In this document: in pieces, positions 15,570 to 18,208 of the stretch
How the letters are laid out: each line of letters opens with the position of its first letter
Numbering within the stretch: the stretch's first letter is position 1
Source: Phycisphaerae bacterium
GTDB taxonomy: Bacteria; Planctomycetota; Phycisphaerae; Phycisphaerales; SM1A02
Length of the DNA stretch: 18,208 nt
Assembly (NCBI GenBank): GCA_002718515.1
Contig: PBEX01000003.1
Span: 1-18,208 of the forward strand
Direction: 5' to 3'
Program-made: the position numbers and the translations under genes
Notes under the pieces: generated by a model
What the model was told of the DNA's origin: nothing
The model's database searches: none
What the model saw: the letters and a program-made list of their open reading frames with translations, nothing else

Positions 15570-16562
15570 TTATGCTAGGCAGTTGGTGATGAGTCGCCTC
15601 CGGGTCTCATCAATCAACTTGAACTGTTGAACGTGCTCCCCGTAGACATTTTTGCGCACCATATCAAGATCATCATACTCACCAGCGATATAATCTTGGA
15701 AACGCAGATCAACAGCGCAGAGTGGCATCACCTTGACGTTTCCGCTGCGGCCTACCTGTGGATCTCCACCCCGCATGAGATAGAGGCCAATGGTCTCAGC
15801 TTCCCAGATCTGCGCCTCACTAGAGGTGGCCCCAGCTACTGCAGTCTCACGACGCGCAGCACCTACCAAGATGTTGGGGATCCCAAGCTGATCACGGAGC
15901 ACCTCAAGGATCACATCATTTTGCAGCAGGCGATTACCAGAGGCCACGCCACCAGCACCCGTGGTGATGTAGCCACGCATCTCAGGATTTCGTCCCAGAG
16001 CTCTGAATACATCATAACCAAGGATCATGGTGTCAGGCATGATCCCATGATTGGCTGCGCGCAGAGTATCAATCTCTTGAGAGATGAAGGTGAGGGGCTC
16101 ACCCCCTGCTGCGTTGAATTTGGTGGCAGGGGTGGTGTTAGCGATAGACCCCGTATCAAAGAGCACATCTGCTGCTCTCTTCTCTTCAGCCAGCAAGAGA
16201 GCACGCTTCACCCGTCGAGCGCTGCGCATCTGCTCCTGCATTGGATACTGGCTATCTGCGATATCCTCCATAGGGATGGAATCACAGAAAGAGTAGATCT
16301 CGCATTTGTAGGTAGTGCTTGATCGGGTGAAATGAGAGAGCGCCTGCCGTGCTGCACCAGGCGCACGCTGGGGGTCTGCCCCTGCCTCACCCATAAACGC
16401 TCGACTCTCCTCAATGAGGATTGTCCCGCTGCGATCCTGCACCTGAATGGGCTCAAATGCCCGGTGCGCGATCAGCTGGCTATCACTGGGAATTGCCTCA
16501 TTAACAACATCCCGCAGGATTTCGTTAACTGGATGAATACTACTATATCCGCCGCTTGCCAT
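15570..16562 (-). CDS. Major capsid protein (HK97 fold)
   Basis: Main shell subunit of the head. The 330 residues show the signature layout of a common phage capsid family: a middle region TTYKCEIYSFCDSIPMEDIAD followed by a long charged helix (RVKRALLLAEEKRAADVLF), a DVFRALGRNPEMRGYI segment, an IPNILVGAARRETAV segment, an IWEAETIGLYLMRGG strand, and a C-terminal region ending in DETRRRLITNCLA. Length and position (protease - decoration - capsid) fit. The ATG at 16562 has a G-rich ribosome-binding sequence upstream (GGGGGCTTAATCA before ATG). The N-terminus lacks the long delta domain of HK97 itself, consistent with a separate scaffold supplied by the upstream gene. It ends in TAA. Confidence 0.9.
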   Translation of the reverse strand: MASGGYSSIHPVNEILRDVVNEAIPSDSQLIAHRAFEPIQVQDRSGTILIEESRAFMGEAGADPQRAPGAARQALSHFTRSSTTYKCEIYSFCDSIPMEDIADSQYPMQEQMRSARRVKRALLLAEEKRAADVLFDTGSIANTTPATKFNAAGGEPLTFISQEIDTLRAANHGIMPDTMILGYDVFRALGRNPEMRGYITTGAGGVASGNRLLQNDVILEVLRDQLGIPNILVGAARRETAVAGATSSEAQIWEAETIGLYLMRGGDPQVGRSGNVKVMPLCAVDLRFQDYIAGEYDDLDMVRKNVYGEHVQQFKLIDETRRRLITNCLA

Positions 16563-16565
16563 TGA

Positions 16566-16952
16566 TTAAGCCCCCTGCTCTGATGCGCCATCAAAGATGA
16601 TAAAAACTTCTTCATCATCAGCGGTGGTGGTGTGGTTAATATTGGGGATCCAAGATCCAACGCTGTACTGGCCAGCGCCTGCTGCGAAATCAACGACCTT
16701 ACCCGCAGCGCTGACCATTAAGAGCCCCTGCTCTGTGAGATCTGCCCCGGCAATCGCCTTAGTAAGCCCACGCACGCAGACCTCAACAACCTCACCCGCT
16801 GCCGCAGGGCGCTGGGCAATGCCGCAGGCAATCTCCCCCAGTGTATCGCATGGGGTGACTTTGCCGTTAGCATCAAACTTGACTGCCTGCAGGGCAGTGA
16901 TAGTGGCAGCAGCCACCCGCGAAATGATCGTGCTGTTGTTAGCGCTCATCAT
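16566..16952 (-). CDS. Capsid decoration/cement protein (DUF2190-like)
   Basis: Small protein (128 residues) directly between protease and major capsid genes, the usual place for a capsid decoration protein (lambda gpD position, or a DUF2190-type cement protein). The sequence is Ala/Val/Gly-rich with short beta segments, a GEIACGIAQRPAAAGEVVEV stretch and a C-terminal EEVFIIFDG strand, which resembles the DUF2190 pattern in which a surface protein changes character through GIA-type repeats. ATG at 16952 overlaps the protease TAA (TAATG) and a GGGGG tract sits just upstream; a second ATG follows immediately. It ends in TAA three bases before the capsid start. Function comes from position and general sequence character; no catalytic motif is present. 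Confidence 0.65.
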   Translation of the reverse strand: MMSANNSTIISRVAAATITALQAVKFDANGKVTPCDTLGEIACGIAQRPAAAGEVVEVCVRGLTKAIAGADLTEQGLLMVSAAGKVVDFAAGAGQYSVGSWIPNINHTTTADDEEVFIIFDGASEQGA

Positions 16953-17575
16953 TAACCCCCAAACGCGCTCTTGATAAGAGCGGGCTCATCTCGATTGAGG
17001 CGCTCATAAGCCTCAGAGAAAGTGATAGATTCAGAGCTGGCGAGCTCACGCGCACGCTGCAAAACAGTGGCCTGAGTGATCTCTTCCCCGCTGGCACCGT
17101 GGCCAATCTCTGAAAGAGAAACCGCGTGCTCTGCGGGGCGCTCCTCAAACATGTTGAGAAATGTAGGATCCCCTGACTCTGCCAAAACCCATGCGCGCTC
17201 TGCAATGGTGCGCTCTGCTGGAGTAATCCGCCCACTGCGAAGAAGAGCACCAATCGTTGCCTCACGGCGGCCAGTGGCCTCTTTCTCTGCGAGCGCCTGC
17301 ACCTGCTCAGTGAGCGCCTGAATCTGGGCAGCCTGTGCGCTGTTGGCCTGCGTGAGCTGCTCTGACATGCGCTTATATTCGCCCAAGTTCTCTTTCTCCT
17401 CATCATCAGAGCTGACCTCTGCCATCTCCTCTGACTCCTCCTCTTTCTCTTCAGCCATCTCCTCACGGGATGCCTTCAAACGATTCTCAAGCTCACGCAC
17501 CAACGCATCCTTTTGCTTTAGGAGCGCCTTAGCCTGATCGAGATCACTGATCGCCTCAATCTCTGCTGCATCCAT
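16952..17575 (-). CDS. Possible nested scaffold protein (internal start in protease gene)
   Basis: An in-frame internal start would yield a separate 207-residue scaffold consisting of the acidic coiled coil and C-terminal helices without the protease domain. ATG at 17575 (MDAAEIEAI) lies nine bases downstream of a strong AGAGGAG ribosome-binding sequence at 17585-17591. This falls at the predicted boundary between the protease domain and the scaffold. The arrangement parallels lambda C/Nu3, in which the scaffold is translated from within the protease gene in the same frame. What I see is the ribosome-binding site, the ATG and the domain boundary; that it is used is inference. Another ATG at 17584 directly abuts the AGAGGAG and is less likely to be used. 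Confidence 0.45.
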   Translation of the reverse strand: MDAAEIEAISDLDQAKALLKQKDALVRELENRLKASREEMAEEKEEESEEMAEVSSDDEEKENLGEYKRMSEQLTQANSAQAAQIQALTEQVQALAEKEATGRREATIGALLRSGRITPAERTIAERAWVLAESGDPTFLNMFEERPAEHAVSLSEIGHGASGEEITQATVLQRARELASSESITFSEAYERLNRDEPALIKSAFGG

Positions 17576-18166
17576 CAGATTCATCTCCTCTGATAGTGTG
17601 ACCCTCTCAAGCGCAGACGCTGCCTGCTGAGGGCGGGGGGTGAGGGTGACAGCTAGCAATTGAGCAGAGCCGGTCTTTTTACCGCTCTCTCTGGCGTAGA
17701 CATCACCCAGAAAAAACTCTGGGGAGCTCCAGAGGGTGCCGCCAGCAGCAGCCACTACCTCAGCTCCCCGCTGATTGTAGACGGGCACAGCGATCAGCTG
17801 CCGCCCATCTTCTGAGAGCCGCAGCTCTGCAATCTCACCCAGTGCGCCACTCTCCTCTGGGGTGCTCTGCCCCCCGGGGGCGCTCTGGTGATTCCAATCA
17901 ATGATCACAGGATCAGAGCGCTTGCGAGCATCAAAGACCCGCTTGATCTCAGCTAGGTGCTCTGGGGTTACATCACAAATGAGATCACCTGAAAGGCGTG
18001 ATGAGACCTTACCAGCGCTGAGGGTGATAAATGGGCGGCCCATCGTCTGGCCATCATCTACCACCACCACTAACCCATCTACCTCTGCTAGCGCTATCTC
18101 ACCAAACGCTGCTCGATAGGTGGGGCGCTCTGTGAGCTTCTGATCTGCTGCATCCATTTGTCTCAC
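16952..18166 (-). CDS. Prohead protease-scaffold, phage Mu gpI-like
   Basis: Head maturation protease fused to a scaffold, expected to guide capsid assembly and then cleave itself and other head proteins inside the prohead. The first ~185 residues match the Mu gpI (Mu-like prophage I protein) pattern: a DWNHQS motif near residue 94 (catalytic His region), then GALGEIAEL, a WSSPEF motif near 148-152 holding the conserved Ser, and AVTLTPRP near 173-180. Residues ~200-300 are a very acidic, Glu-rich predicted coiled coil, as in scaffolds; a helical tail follows. The start is uncertain. GTG at 18166 has AAGGA at 18172-18176 five bases upstream and is used here. TTG at 18169 and ATG at 18157 are alternatives. 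The frame also stays open to the window edge (14 more codons reading GWGGDAGYAWVRKL), so the gene may begin outside. It ends in TAA overlapping the decoration gene by one base. Protease identity is confident, the start is not. Confidence 0.85.
   Translation of the reverse strand: MRQMDAADQKLTERPTYRAAFGEIALAEVDGLVVVVDDGQTMGRPFITLSAGKVSSRLSGDLICDVTPEHLAEIKRVFDARKRSDPVIIDWNHQSAPGGQSTPEESGALGEIAELRLSEDGRQLIAVPVYNQRGAEVVAAAGGTLWSSPEFFLGDVYARESGKKTGSAQLLAVTLTPRPQQAASALERVTLSEEMNLMDAAEIEAISDLDQAKALLKQKDALVRELENRLKASREEMAEEKEEESEEMAEVSSDDEEKENLGEYKRMSEQLTQANSAQAAQIQALTEQVQALAEKEATGRREATIGALLRSGRITPAERTIAERAWVLAESGDPTFLNMFEERPAEHAVSLSEIGHGASGEEITQATVLQRARELASSESITFSEAYERLNRDEPALIKSAFGG
17585..17591 (-). 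promoter_or_regulatory. Internal Shine-Dalgarno for nested scaffold
   Basis: AGAGGAG inside the protease coding region, nine bases before the in-frame ATG at 17575. It is as strong as any intergenic ribosome-binding site in this window, which argues against chance, although GAGGAG can also arise from Glu-Glu codons (the protein reads SEEM here). Confidence 0.4.
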
Positions 18167-18208
18167 CAATTTCCTTACCCATGCATATCCTGCATCACCA
18201 CCCCAACC

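Noticed and set aside
15627..16322. Plus-strand open frame of 231 codons
   Set aside because: Wholly antisense to the major capsid gene and without a family signature.
16939..17466. Minus-strand open frame of 175 codons in another frame of the protease-scaffold gene
   Set aside because: Out of frame with the scaffold; extremely Arg/Ser-rich, as expected when reading the Glu/Lys codons in a shifted frame.
1..18208. Defence system, CRISPR, toxin-antitoxin or insertion sequence
   Set aside because: The whole window is accounted for by consecutive head, tail, lysis and fibre genes; no transposase, inverted terminal repeats or defence domains were seen.

Overview
The window is a stretch of the late (structural and lysis) operon of a tailed bacteriophage or prophage. 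Every credible gene is on the minus strand, so transcription runs from high to low coordinates. Neighbouring genes mostly overlap by 1-4 bases (ATGA, TAATG or TGATG junctions) or lie a few bases apart. I see no promoter, terminator, tRNA or gene-free stretch of any size; the longest non-coding gap is 42 bases. Base composition is moderately GC-rich by eye. Nothing identifies the host. A tape measure, a tube protein, a G/GT-type frameshifted chaperone and no sheath gene point to a long non-contractile tail (siphovirus morphology). Terminase and portal are not in the window and are expected upstream of 18208.

Head module (18208 to about 12684, in order of transcription): a Mu gpI-like protease fused to a scaffold, with what looks like a nested scaffold start; a small capsid decoration protein; an HK97-fold major capsid protein; a MuF-type minor head protein, unusually placed after the capsid gene; a large connector-like protein with a calcium-loop motif; a neck/virion morphogenesis protein; and a tail-terminator-like protein.

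Tail module (12681 to 2297): tube protein; tail assembly chaperone G with a GGGAAAA slippery heptamer directly before its TAG stop and an inverted repeat just after it, giving a -1 frameshifted G-GT fusion; a tape measure gene interrupted by one in-frame TAG; three distal tail proteins; and a 1042-residue tail hub.

Lysis and fibre module (2297 to 1): a Cys/His peptidase endolysin with an N-terminal coiled coil; a holin-like membrane protein whose gene overlaps it; a small beta-rich protein; and a tail fibre that runs off the window edge and carries near-identical 246-bp (82-residue) tandem repeats.

The points most worth a second look are the complete frameshift signal in the chaperone gene, the amber codon splitting the tape measure (nonsense mutation, readthrough or a true two-protein tape measure), the nested scaffold start, and the repeat array in the fibre.
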